Shown here piece after piece: positions 22,915-34,476 of a DNA stretch of 64,000 bases. How positions within the stretch are numbered: the first letter of the stretch is position 1; each line of letters opens with the position of its first letter. The DNA comes from Apodospora peruviana. Taxonomy: Eukaryota; Ascomycota; Sordariomycetes; Sordariales; Lasiosphaeriaceae. The notes below the pieces were generated by a model that was not told where the DNA came from, did no database searches, and saw nothing but the letters and a program-made list of their open reading frames with translations. The stretch is from positions 4,340,001-4,404,000 of the forward strand of contig JAUEDM010000001.1 in NCBI GenBank assembly GCA_033439685.1. The letters run 5' to 3'. The position numbers and the translations under genes were made by a program.

Positions 22915-23492
22915 CTTCACGGACAGCAGTGAAGACTTAAAGGAACGACTGAAAGCAAGGGTAAAGAGTGGTATAGTTGGAGATGGGAAGCTCCGAAAGG
23001 GGCTCGTTTCCAATCGCGGACTGAGGTACCCACGAATTTTTTTAGTGGGGCCCAGAACGCGCTAAGTGGCCGACCCAGCTCTCATGCATCCGGCCGCATT
23101 CCGTGTGGGCGCAGTGCTAACCTCTGTAAGGAGTTGAGTTCAACAACCACCAAGAACTTAAATCAACACAGCACGGATTAATCGTGACGGTTTTACTAAT
23201 GGCTTAAATGTGCCCCAGGGCACAAGCTCGTATTCTTATGTACGTGACCATCCCGTCCATCATATCCAGTATCTCATGATCCAGCTAAGAGAAGAAAAGC
23301 CTGTCACTCCTATAAAACCTCGATCCCTAATGCAATACATGAACCATACCAAACGATGCTATGCAATCTCCATAATAAATGACATAGTCATAGATGTCAA
23401 AGGGTATCATTTCGCCGATTTCATTCTCTGATGATGGGAATAGACGCAATAGGGAATTCAGAATCATGATATCGGAGGCCGCCACTACCGCA
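22915..23492. other. MEF1 promoter / aspartic protease 3' flank
   Basis: The 578-bp gap between two minus-strand genes holds the MEF1 promoter on its left and the protease 3' UTR on its right. An upstream in-frame ATG at 23013 would add 33 residues to MEF1 but gives a less typical presequence. Nothing else seen. Confidence 0.6.
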
Positions 23493-25106
23493 TTAACGCA
23501 GCAGGAACACGCCAGATCGGAGCATCGTGAGCACCACCGAGATGCCCATCACCAACAGCTGTGAGAGTCCAAATGGCTCAGGCATCCCCGGGCCGGAGTT
23601 CTTGCTACTGGCATCCGTGGTACTATCTGTGAAGCCAGCGCTCGCCGCATAAGCTGGAGTCGTCACAGCTGGTTGAACCGTAGCTTGTGCCTGATTCGGC
23701 ACTGGAGTGGCCGAAGGTATTTCCGCGCTCGCGCTCGGAAACGGGACAATGTTGCTCTTTGTCGAGTTGAAATCAGTTGCGGCGATGCCGATTTGATTGT
23801 TGACCAGGTCGTAGACTACATAGGCAGACCGCAAGAAGGTGTCGCCGAGGAGGTACGGAGCCGAGGTGAAATTCTGGATGCCAAACTTACAAGCAGCCTG
23901 GCCACTATACCTGCCATTACCAAAGACCGGTGGGGTATCGGTGGTAAGATCGAGGACCAACTCGTCCATGGACACGTTGATCTTGGGGCCATCTGGGCCG
24001 GCAAAGCCGAAGGCGAACTTGCCCTGGCTGGTCCCCAAACTGCACGGTACGAGTGCCAGCTGAAATTCTGACGAATAGACTGCGCCAACTTCCTTCCAGA
24101 CCTGCATCGCGAGGTCGATGGGCAAATATGAAAGGGTCGTTCCTGAGTCAAGCACCACTGGAATAGGAAACTCGCGGGAGGTGAGAGTGTCGCTTCCACT
24201 CGGGCTAGACGCCTCCAATGACGTCAAGGCCACGATGAATGCAGTATATAGCCTCTGGGTCGGGTAGATGTTTATCCTCGCCAGGTTGCCGACGTACTTT
24301 TCGGTATCGATACCTCCAAAGAGAATGCTGCCTGAGCTCGCATCTACACTGTCTGTCAGCAGCCAACTTAAGATAGCAGCAGAGAACGTACCCAAGTCAT
24401 TCAGCCATAAGCTGTAAGCAACCGTGTGTATCAATCCCTCCTTGACCATATTCAGCGGCAGATTGGGGTACGCAGAGGAAGCCGACTGAGTGTTGCCGAC
24501 AATGGCTTCGTTCAATGCATATCCAACCCCAACTAGCCCGTACGCGATATCTGTTTGGATGCCCAAACCCATTGTCATGTTCTGCAGTGTGGCGCCGCCA
24601 ATCGTGAAAACGTCGCTGAAGTAGTCACCAGTTGCGGAACTCCTGTCAAGATATGAAATATCAAAATCGCCCTTTCCTACTACTTGGTATGTGCTCGAGT
24701 CTCCGGGGTTGACTAACTTTACGCGTTAGCAAGCGTCATATCAGGGGTATTTTAGCAATGCTCTCTTGGACTTACAGGAGCCCAGCGAACATCCTCCATT
24801 GCGAGCGTCCCGGCAGACCTTTGCGACTGAATCCGGCACCCAGATATCACTGCTGCCTGTGTCCAGTTGCAACGTCAGATCCTGTCCAGGTGTGCCCAGC
24901 TTGCAATTTGCAAAGTAGCCGCCCCTGGTCTCCTCGTTGGTGATAGTCTCATCGTAGGTCGTGGCGCGTTTCCGAGGTCTGTGTGCGACTTCTTGTGGCG
25001 GTTGTCTCTTATGTATATCCCACTGGACGACACCATTCCCGATATTTGCCTGCGCTGCTACCCCGGCGAGCAGTGATCCCACCATTACCACGGCCGGTCC
25101 CTTCAT
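23493..25106 (-). CDS. Secreted aspartic protease, yapsin/SAP-like, possible GPI anchor
   Basis: Three exons, 25106-24776, 24712-24392 and 24343-23493, encode 500 residues. It is a pepsin-fold (A1) endopeptidase of the secretory pathway. The leader MKGPAVVMVGSLLAGVAAQA is a signal peptide. A dibasic stretch RPRKR (around residues 43-47) could mark propeptide processing. The catalytic aspartates are D82 in LDTGSSDIWV and D283 in VLDSGTTLSYLP. The C-terminal ~90 residues are Ser/Thr/Ala/Pro-rich and end in a hydrophobic segment (LSQLLVMGISVVLTML), as in GPI-anchored yapsins; the final FLLR is slightly unusual for a GPI signal. The second intron is only 48 nt with a GCTGAC branch; removing it restores the family phrase NDL-DASSGSILFGG. 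Retention would read through in frame without a stop. Likely extracellular or wall-bound. Confidence 0.9.
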
Positions 25107-26425
25107 AGCTCTGGTAAGTTCTAGCGGTTTACCCAAAAGATGCCGCGTAATGACAATGCCACTAGGAAGAAGAAACGATGAGGCGTGACTGAGGAGCCAG
25201 AGGAAAGATCCGAGTACGGAAGAGGCTGCTCGTGATGTGAAAGGATATTGTAAAGTTGACGTCACCCGGATGAGGGACGGAGGTCCGTGATGCAAGCAAG
25301 ATGTTATCAGACGAAAAAATCAGGACAACGAGTCGTAAAATGCAAGTCAGAATGCATGGGTATAATCAGCGTGGGCAAGAGGTCGAAACAAAAAGCGAGT
25401 ATCAAAAAAGGGTGAAAATCAACTTGAAGGGTTCAAGGGGAAGACAGGAGCAGTATGCACGTAGGTACCTTAGGTATTAGGCCTGTGGTATTGCAAGATC
25501 AAGAAGGAAAAGAGTTGAACATTGGGAGCGGCGCTCAGTCGGGGGAATTGAATGGTCAATGGGAAAGAGCCCTTGAAGTACCTTACGTATGGTACCTGTA
25601 ACCAGGAAATCAGAAGGAGATGCCATTGTTTTATTGTTCCTTATATAAGTGACCGTCAATGGGAAGCTGAATGCGGTATGTAATCCGTACCGTAGATGCC
25701 ACTCGCCCGGTTGCGGCTGCCTACCTAGGTACCGCGGACCGGGCGCCTCGACTGCGTGCGTCGGTGTCACTCGGGGATGATGTCACCTTCTAATGCACTT
25801 TATTTAATTTAATCAAGTGTCTCACCAGTACCTTGCATTCCACAGGAGCTTACTGTAAGACGTTTTCATCTTCCACGAGGCTTCGCTGATGAATCAGAAT
25901 TGGGAGGGAGGCCGCTTCCATCTAAAGTACTGGACTTCCGACCGGCTTCCTTAAGACAGCAGCTGTCAACAATGGAGTGGTTTCACTGTCTCACTGTGCT
26001 TCCAGGTGATTGGCTCCATCATTCAACCTGAAAATCACGGCCGCAACAATAGGTACGTTCTTTCTTTGATAGGAACCCTTAATGTCCGCATCTAGATAAG
26101 GTATCTCGAGATGCACTGCCTATTAGTGGTAACAGCCAGACAACGGCGCTGCATGCAGCTGGAGCTGCAACCTAAAACTCGAACCAAAAGCCGTTAGCGT
26201 CATCTTGACTGGCAGTGAGGATTCCATGATTTGATAACGCGGGTGAGCCGGATCATCCCGATCTTACCAGATTGTCGGGTTTGGTCGTCGTTCCTACCAG
26301 GCGCTTTACTGTACTTTACAGCGCGCAAACTCGGGTTGATCTTGCAAACTCTTACAGCAGAGACTGCACGAGATCCAATTTGACTTGCATTATTTCAGGT
26401 AAACAATCAATTACACTGCAACTTC
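25107..26425. other. Intergenic region between protease and aminotransferase
   Basis: About 1.3 kb that includes the protease promoter. It has several GGTACC-centred short palindromes (25461-25480, 25576-25600, 25721-25733) and no supported gene. Confidence 0.6.
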
Positions 26426-27691
26426 TCACAGCAGATATTCATGGACATATCCCTCAAGCTGCTCCAGACCTTGCTTCAACACATCCGTATGACAAACATA
26501 TCCCAGCCGCACATACCCCTTAAAGTCCTGCCCCTGCCCAAAACAAGTGCTCCCCGGCATGACCAAAACCTTGGTCTTATTCACCAAATCCACGATAAAC
26601 TCCGGGTCATTGACCGGCACCCCCTTTTCCCTAAACTGGATCAGGGCCGTGGTCCCGGCCGTGGGCTTCACCCACGAGCAGACCGAGCTATATTTGTCGA
26701 CGAAGGCGCTGAGCAGAGCCAGATTCGTCTTGGCGAGCTCCGTGTTTCGTTTCAGCAACGAAGGTAGGACTTTTTCCGAGAGCGCATAGGATGCGACCTG
26801 GTCGTCCAGCTGCGATACGCTGATGGTGGTGTAGTCTCGGGCTGCAGCGATGGCGTGCAAGATGGATTTGTCGCGAGAGGCTACCCATCCCAGCCGCAGT
26901 CCGGCCAGCGCGAACGCCTTGGACATGGAGCCCGTGGCAACTGTCTTCTCGTATCCCAGGGTGAGAATCGAGGGAGGTGCTTCCTTTCCAGCAGGCAGCG
27001 AGTGATAGAGAGGGCTATATACCTCGTCTGAGAGGATGATGATTCCTCGCGACTTTGCAAATGCGACAATGACTTCAAGGACCGACTTGGGCGTTGTGCT
27101 GCCGGTGGGGTTATTTGGATTGTTGATCACAATCATCTAGGTTGTTTGTTAACAAATCGGGTATTACATTTGTTGACCCAAAACTGAATCAGGGACAGAG
27201 ATGCCAACCTTCGTGTTGGGCTTCACCAGGTCCTCGAGTTCATTCGCATCAGGAATGTTCCCGTTCTCCTCCTTGAGCTTCCACAACGTTACCTCGGCCC
27301 CGAGACTTTCAGGGACAGCATAGAGCTGCTGGTATGTAGGGTAGACACAGATGACATGGTCCCCCGGACCGACCAAGGAGTAGAACAGCAGGAAATTGGC
27401 AGAAATGGCTCCCTGTGTGATGACGACGTTCTCCGCGGGGAGAGGTGTGGGAGATGCCCGGTCAAAGAGGGACGCAACGCACTGGCGAAGGGGCTCGGAT
27501 CCGAGGATGGCTCCGTAGGTCAGTTTCTTGGACAGCGACAGCGGGCTTGGTGCCGACTTGTCTTCGCACATGTCGACCAGCTCATCGATGGAGACGGAGG
27601 CCGCGCACGTCTCGGCGACGTTGATCACTCCCGGTGTTGTCTCGTAGCGATCCATCCACTGCTCAACCTTGAAGGGCTCGATCTTGACCAT
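26426..27691 (-). CDS. Class I/II PLP-dependent aminotransferase
   Basis: Two exons, 27691-27209 and 27136-26426, give 397 residues, the normal size. It is a fold-type I aminotransferase moving an amino group between an amino acid and a 2-oxo acid. Visible signatures are the cofactor-ring contact region QGAISANFLLFYSLVGPGDH, the aromatic TYQQLY, NNPNNPTG (residues ~166-173), SDEVY with the pyridine-binding Asp at 198, and the Schiff-base lysine K234 in TGSMSKAFALAGLRLGW. The substrate is not evident; relatives include poorly characterised fungal enzymes and the capreomycidine-synthase-like group. No presequence or signal peptide, so cytosolic. The 72-nt intron is phase 0 and lies just before the MIVINNPNNPTG strand. 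No other biosynthetic genes adjoin it. Confidence 0.9.
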
Positions 27692-28911
27692 CTTGACGGC
27701 TCGGCTCTGACGAGAGATGATGAAAGGTGAAGTGACTGATGTGAATGTGAAGAGTAGCAGAAAGGGAGGGAAGATTTACGTGCACTGGGATGGAATTGGA
27801 AGAATATTTGAGCTCTACTCAGGGAATTAAGGTTGCTACGCAGAGTAAAAAAATTATAACGTGTATAGCATTGTCAGTGACATTTTTGACAGCATGCTTC
27901 GTGAAGGGCGCGCATGCAGCTCTCTCTCCGCCTCCCATTCGGTGGGGGCGAGGCCGAATGTTGAAGATCCAAGATAAACATTGCTGTCTAACTGAAGTGA
28001 AGAATACCACTATGGTATCCAAATATCGAAATGTCAAAGAAAGAATAAAGAGCTCTTACCAGCTACCTCCTAGGTAAAGTACAGGTACCTATATAGCAGC
28101 GATGGTCGGATTGCAAGCTCATCTTCTCCCCAGCGGATGTGCTGTTGGAGGTGGCATGATGCTGTGTTCCCCATCAATCCCCAAACTCTCGGGTGGGGAG
28201 CTGATAACGTCCGATAAGCTGCTGTCAGCCCGTTCGGACACAGTGTATGCTAGCCATCTACCTCCAGAAACCCGCCCACTCGCTCGTTGTCATACTGTAC
28301 AAAGGTGGACGCCACCTTCCCGGCCAGGTTGATAGCAGTAACCGAGCCAACGGACGGTGAAGGCAGGGGTCATCTGCACCGAATCGACACCTGATTCAGG
28401 CAGGTGCGGCCCGTGGGTTCCAGGAGGCCCATACGCAGTAACGGTACTCCGTAGTGCCCCTACAGCCACAGCGGCGATTGGTCCACAGTAAGACATCATC
28501 ACCTCCCGTCCGTCTTGGAGTCGCAAGTAGGTGCTCTTGCATCTCCCGTTCTTTCTCATCCATCTGCTCGGTAGCGAAGGTGAGGTGGCCGTGTTGATCA
28601 ACGCATTCCGGTCGAGCTTTAATCACTACATTGTTTCTTGCGGTTATTATTTCCACTCGAAACCGACTGTCGCGTCGAGACTGGCTGGCTTGGTGTGCCA
28701 CGCAGCCAAGGTCCAAGTCGGTTGTTTGACCCGTCGATTTGACGCCTGGGGCTGCCGGTGGTTGGATACCTTACCCGCTCGAGGTGAAGTGTCGCCACAA
28801 GTCAGTCGCCGATCCCACAACCTCATTGACGAGAGCTTCCTCTCTAGAGCCGACATCTCCTAAACACAGCTCCATCGACAGTCGCCTCTTGCGCCGACCC
28901 CATCTTCGGCT
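27692..28911. other. Divergent promoter region (aminotransferase / ABC transporter)
   Basis: About 1.2 kb between divergent start codons, with a GGTACC-type cluster near 28063-28093. Short antisense frames around 28290-28860 look like chance. Confidence 0.6.
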
Positions 28912-31900
28912 ATGGCGATATCCAGAATACCCCGCGCCGTGGTAGTCGTCGCTCTGTCGCTGTCATTTGTCGCATCGGCCTACCAGAACTACTCGTCCGT
29001 CAACTTGATGCGATCGCAAGCAGACTTACTAAATAGTCGTCCAGACAATTGTCCTCCATGGTATGCTCGCGACTTCCAACCCTCTTTGCGCCATCCGACT
29101 GGTGTGGATACTGACTTGTCATCCGCCACTACAGCTTCAACTGCAAACTTCCCGCTTTCTCCTGCGGGCAATATGCCCCTTGTAACGAATATAATGGCAA
29201 ATGCAACTGCCCCGACGGGTTTGGTGGTGACAACTGTCTAGAACCTCGTGTGTACCCCCAGCAGTCTTGTCGCTCTCTGTCTCTCTGTTCTACTAGCTAA
29301 TTATTGCTTACAGTATGCGGTTCGCTCGCTCGTGGACCTGACCGACCGGTGCGCAAAGAAAAGACATGCGAATGCGACGAAGGATGGACGGGTCTAAACT
29401 GCAACGTATGTACAAACGATCGCGTATGTGACGCTCTCACCGAGACGGGAGATGGCGGCGTATGTTATACTGGTGGGGAGGTGGTCAAGCAAAACTACCA
29501 AATGTGCGAGGTCACAAACAGGGCGATTCGGGACCTATTGAAAGAACAGGTTCCGGAAGTCACCTTCACCTGCGAGAAAGAGTCCGCCGAATGCGATTTT
29601 CAATGTGAGTTTGGTGATATCCCCGGGGTTGTAGCTTCGCTAACACGGCCAAGTCTGGGTTGATAAGCAGGAGTCGTTCATGTGCCACCTCAAGGAGTGC
29701 GAATCGAGTGCCGACTTCGACCCATCCGGATCAAAGAACTCCACCACATATGAATGTAAGAAGATTGCTTGCGAGTGCATTCCAGAGCGAATGCTTTGCG
29801 GCAAAGATGGCTATGTCGATATCTCGGAGTTCTTGACCGAAGAGATTCGGGGACCGGCAAGCTTCGATTGCACCCAGCTGCCCGGACAGGCGAAGAACTG
29901 TGCTTTCAAGGAACCCAAGATGAATGATCTGATTAGTTCTATCTTTGGCGACGCCAGTATCCTCCTAAGCTGCGATGCTGGCGAGTGTCTCTATCACACC
30001 GAGGTTCCTGGATACTCACCGAACGTCCCCAAGATCAACACTCCCCTCATTGCCGGGGCCATTGCAGGATGCGCCCTATTCCTTGCGGCTATCATTATTG
30101 GGACATGGTACCTATCGAGAAGGAAGTTCAAATATGGACCGATCAATCTGGACGACTCGGACGACGAAGCTATCAAGCTGATGACCGACCACAAGCCTGC
30201 TTCGCTATTTTTCGAGAACGTCTCCTACTCCCTGGGCAGCAAGGAAATCCTCACCGGTATCCAGGGAATGGCTCATCCTGGGGAGATTACAGCCATCATG
30301 GGAGCTTCTGGCGCTGGAAAGACCACATTTTTGGACATCCTAGCTCGCAAGAACAAACGAGGCAAGGTAGTTGGAGATTTCTATGTCAACGGCGAGAAGG
30401 TCAACGATGTGGATTACAAAAACGCAGTGGGTTTCGTTGACCAAGAGGACACAATGCTTCCAACCTTGACTGTTCACGAGACCATTCTCACCAGCGCGCT
30501 ACTTCGCCTCCCTCGAGATATGGGACGGGCGGCAAAAGAGCAGAGGGTGGTCGAGGTCGAGAAGCAACTGGGAATATATCATATACGGGACTCACTAATT
30601 GGATCTGAAGAGGGCAAGGGCCGCGGCATTTCGGGGGGGGAGAAACGCCGTGTTGGTATTGCCTGCGAACTGGTCACCAGCCCGTCGATTCTCTTCCTCG
30701 ACGAACCTACGAGCGGTCTTGATGCTTACAACGCGTACAACGTCATCGAGTGTCTTGTAACCCTGGCCAAGACATACAAGAGAACCATTATCTTCACCAT
30801 TCACCAACCGAGATCGAATATTGTCGCCCTCTTCGACCGACTGATCTTGCTGGCTCGCGGAAAGACCGTCTACTCTGGCCCCCTGCATCAGTGCCAGGAC
30901 TACTTTGATCGCATTGGATACAACTGTCCTCCTGGCTTCAACATTGCCGATTACCTTGTCGATCTGACAATGCACGCTAGCTCTACCACTTCCTTTGATG
31001 ACGGGACTGTCTCGATTGATGCCTCAAGCGTTGGCCCCAGCAGTACCAGAGCTGTAAAGTCCATTGCTAGTGTGTCCGCAAACAGCGTCGCAGAGGAGAG
31101 TGGGGTGGAGACGTCCTCGACCCGGCCGAAGAGCAAACGCCGCGACTCTGTGAAGCGCAGGCAAGAAAGGGAACTATTTACCAGACGCAAGCAAACAGTC
31201 GACACTGCCGCCTCCTCAGACGCCGGAGACGACGTTAGAGGGTATAAACTCCAGAAGCAAACCCCAGGAGTCGCCCCACCACCCTTGCTCGATGACATCG
31301 ATGGTCTTCCGCCAGCTGCTACCACCGGGACGGATCTCGACATTCTGGTCCAGTCGTATATTCAGTCCGATATCGCTGGGAACACACATGATGAGATTCA
31401 GCAGGCAATCACTGCAGCAGAACACCATAACGGCCAAAACTCCAACTCCAATGGCTATACACCCGAGGGCCCCAATATCAACCTGGGTATAATGGGCAAG
31501 GGATACGCTCGCGTCGGATATTTGCGACAATTTGCCATTCTTTCCCAGCGCACATGGAGAAACCTGTACCGGAACCCGATGTTGATGTTGACACACTACG
31601 CGATTGCCATTCTCCTGGCCGTCTTTGCCGGATATTTGTTCTACGGCGTAACCTTGGATATCGCTGGGTTCCAAAACAGACTTGGTCTGTTCTTCTTCGT
31701 CCTTGCACTTTTTGGGTTCAGCACCTTGACGAGCTTAGGTGTCTTTTCGCAGGAGAGGCTGCTGTTTGTTCGTGAAAGGGCGAACGGTTATTACTCACCC
31801 GTTACCTATTTCGCCGCCAAGGTCGTCTTTGACATCGTCCCCTTGCGCATCATTCCGCCTATCCTTCTTGGTGCTATCATCTACCCAATGACTGGCCTCG

Positions 31901-32349
31901 TCGCGGAGCCCGGAAAATTCTTCATTTTCATTCTTGTCCTGGTGCTCTTCAACCTCGCCGCTGCTGCGATCTGCCTGTTCATCGGCATTGTTTGCAAGGA
32001 CAGTGGCGTGGCCAATCTCATTGGCAGTTTGGTGATGCTTTTCAGCTTGCTGTTCGCGGGTCTCCTGTTGAACCACAATGCCATTCCCGCTGCGGCAATC
32101 TGGCTTCAGTGGCTGTCCATCTTCCACTACGGCTTCGAAGCGTTGATTGTCAACGAGGTCACCGCGCTGACTTTGGTTGACCGTAAGCATGGTATCGACA
32201 TTACTGTACCCGGAGCGGCGATTCTCAGCGCCTTCGGCTTTGACAACCAAGCCATGTGGATGGATATTATCAACTTGGGCATCTTTGGCGTTGCGTTTAT
32301 TATCTTGGCCTATGGCGCAATGCATGTGCTTCTTGTTGAGAAGCGATAG
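28912..32349 (+). CDS. ADP1: ABCG-type half transporter, Adp1-like, with EGF-like luminal domain
   Basis: Four exons, 28912-29060, 29135-29247, 29314-29604 and 29654-32349, encode 1082 residues. A signal peptide (IPRAVVVVALSLSFVASA) leads into a cysteine-rich, EGF-like luminal region (CFNCKLPAFSCGQYAPC, CNCPDGFGGDNC, CECDEGWTGLNC). A first membrane segment lies near residues 315-337. The single ATPase domain follows: Walker A GASGAGKTT (~400-408), signature ISGGEKRR (~509-516) and Walker B ILFLDEPTSGLD (~529-540). A long charged, Ser-rich linker (~650-790) precedes six membrane segments of an ABC2 domain. Yeast Adp1 has the same order; its substrate is unknown and it has been placed in ER or vacuolar membranes. 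All three introns are short (49-74 nt) and lie in the cysteine-rich part. A half transporter must dimerise to work. Confidence 0.93.
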
Positions 32350-33093
32350 AGCTTTCTCATTTTGAGAGAAGGTAGATGGACGGAGTAGGATACCGGTTAG
32401 TGAAGCTTGTGGATGGTGGATAATTGGGAGTCATATAACCCCGGGGCTGCTTAAAGTCGCATCAAGTAGGTATCTATTCTTCTTGTTCATTTATGCTGAC
32501 CTCAGCGTTATACTTTTATCGTCTCATTAAGAACAGTTACATAACAGGGTGGTTAAAGCGCTTTTCTCTGTCTGCTCATTTTTCTAGTGGTTTTCTGGCT
32601 ACCTAGTAACTCACATCCTGGGGGAGTTGGCGCATAAGGGTTTTGGGGCCAGCTTTGCATTGTTTCGGGCCTTTTAATCATATTTATGTTTGGTGACAGA
32701 AACTGAGAAAGAAAGGGAGACGATGTAGCTGGTGAGGTTTTGAGGTATATACGATCTTAGTATGTAAATAAGGAGATACATATTTCTAGAATGGATCAGT
32801 TGACTAGATGGACATCCCCAGTTATTAGTACTGGTTGTTGATGATTTTGATATTCGTACACGCTTCTACTCTCCTTGTCCTGCTCTTACAACAAGCTATA
32901 CTGCTCCAAGAATGGCATCGATCCTGAGCAGCGGCCCACAGAGCCGATGAACGCATATTTTCAATGTTCTTCCCCTTGTTGTACAATGGACATCACAGCT
33001 TAACTGCCCCTCGCCTGAATGGTGCTGTATCAACACACAGACAGACACAGGTAACGATATGCAAACGTCCGAATTGCCCCGTTCCAGGCACAA
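32350..33093. other. Convergent 3' flanks
   Basis: AT-rich sequence between the ABC transporter and mS26 3' ends. No gene seen. Confidence 0.6.
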
Positions 33094-34047
33094 TTACAAC
33101 CTGCCACCAGTCAACTCCTCGGCGACCGTTTTCTGCCTCTGAGCCATCTGCTGCGATATTTCGGACTTGTTGATTTCGTTATCGAGGCCCGACCTGCCCA
33201 TGCCAGAGCCCATTCTTGCTCGCAAGAGGCCAGTGGTGACGGGCGCGCCCTTGGCCTGCCAGATACTATTGCCGCCGTGGACGGACTCGTGGCTGTGCGC
33301 GTCCTCAGTGAAGAGCTTGGCGACCTGCTTCTCCAGCTCGGCCTCGTCGACAATAAAGTTGCCCGCAGCGACGTAGAGCTGTGCCAGCGCGTCGCGCCTG
33401 GCCTCGCTTTTCGCGGCCAGCATAGCGGCGTGCCCCTGGCGCGCAGCCTCGGCCTTCTCGAACCGTCTCGGAGACAGAATGACGGTTGTGTTTTGGGAGG
33501 TGCTCGCGCGCACTGTGGGCCGCGTGAGGACGTCGTCTAGGCGTTCTGGGGCAAAAGCGAGGGCGCGGGCGCTTTCGGCGCGGGACCTGTTGCGTGCGGC
33601 AGCTTGTTTGTCCTTTTGCTGTTTGCGGTCGTAGAGGCCTTGCAGACCGGCCGCGAGGGACTGGCGGCGGGATTCGGCCATCCGCCGGTGGCGGGCTTCG
33701 TGCTCGGTTAGAGGCGGTTTGCCAGCCAGCTCGGCGGCGGACTTGGGGGTCGCTGCCTCGACGTAGCCTGGTCGGATCTTGCGGTCGCCTTCGCGTTTGG
33801 GGAAGACTTGGCGCGGGACTGGGAGGTGGCCGCGGATCGGGGGGAGCTTAATCTCGGAGGATTGGGGCGGCTCGGGAATCTTGATGTATTTTGGGGATTC
33901 GGGGGGGATGGTGGTTTGGCGCTTTGGAGTCGTCGTGCTGAAGCGGGAGAGGAGGGAGGACGGCGAGGAGGTTCCTGCGCGGGAGGATGAGGAGAGGGCG
34001 GATTGTATGCCGCCGCATATTGACGGCCGGGGGATATGAGGCGGCAT
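33094..34047 (-). CDS. PET123: Mitochondrial small ribosomal subunit protein mS26 (Pet123-like)
   Basis: One exon of 317 residues. The N-terminus is basic and Ser-rich (SALSSSSRAGTSSPSSLLSR, then FSTTTPKRQ), a good mitochondrial presequence. The middle is a long, highly charged helix with the family phrase KPPLTEHEARHRRMAESRRQ followed by LYDRKQQKDKQAAARNRS, as in fungal mS26/Pet123 of the mitoribosomal small subunit. The C-terminal third (AAGNFIVDEAELEKQVAKLF) also fits. Pet123 is essential for mitochondrial translation in yeast. It shares a 429-bp divergent promoter with NOG2. The family call rests on the helical phrase and architecture, since this protein diverges quickly. Confidence 0.78.
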   Translation of the reverse strand: MPPHIPRPSICGGIQSALSSSSRAGTSSPSSLLSRFSTTTPKRQTTIPPESPKYIKIPEPPQSSEIKLPPIRGHLPVPRQVFPKREGDRKIRPGYVEAATPKSAAELAGKPPLTEHEARHRRMAESRRQSLAAGLQGLYDRKQQKDKQAAARNRSRAESARALAFAPERLDDVLTRPTVRASTSQNTTVILSPRRFEKAEAARQGHAAMLAAKSEARRDALAQLYVAAGNFIVDEAELEKQVAKLFTEDAHSHESVHGGNSIWQAKGAPVTTGLLRARMGSGMGRSGLDNEINKSEISQQMAQRQKTVAEELTGGRL

Positions 34048-34476
34048 GGTGGCGGTTAGGAGATGTGCGTGTTCTGCTGTAGATTTTGTCGGCCACCCCC
34101 CTTTTCCGATTGGGTTTCCGGAGGACGACGACGACGACGGTGGATTGAGTGAGGATTTGGGAAATTCTGAGCTCCAGCCGGGACCCCTGAGCCGCTAGCC
34201 CGTTTTGGTGCTAGTTGCATGCTATCCGCTTATCTGGGTTTGGCCGTGCACACCGCCTTAATTTTTGAAGGCTCGTTTTGCTCGCCCTCGGTTTTTCGGA
34301 GCTCCACCAGATGCCCCGCTGAAATTCTCCTTCAAAAAAAGCTTTCGCGGGTTTCACTCTCTTCCAGCAGACAAACCTCTTCCCTCTTGAACCCGATTTC
34401 TCCATTACCTCTCGCTGGCGAGGTCTCTTTCAATTTCTTTTTGTCTCTCCCTGTTTGGCGTTCAGGTCAATTCAAG
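34048..34476. promoter_or_regulatory. Shared divergent promoter, mS26 / NOG2
   Basis: Only 429 bp separate the two start codons, so both leaders and core promoters must fit here. It contains a GCCTT-aatttttg-AAGGC stem-loop-like palindrome at about 34255-34273 (the AATTTTTG core loosely resembles the yeast ribosome-biogenesis RRPE box) and a pyrimidine-rich stretch next to NOG2. Site assignments are tentative. Confidence 0.5.

Noticed and set aside
23493..32349. Possible cluster of protease, aminotransferase and ABC transporter
   Set aside because: The ABC gene is an Adp1-type housekeeping transporter and no backbone enzyme is present; neighbours are housekeeping genes.
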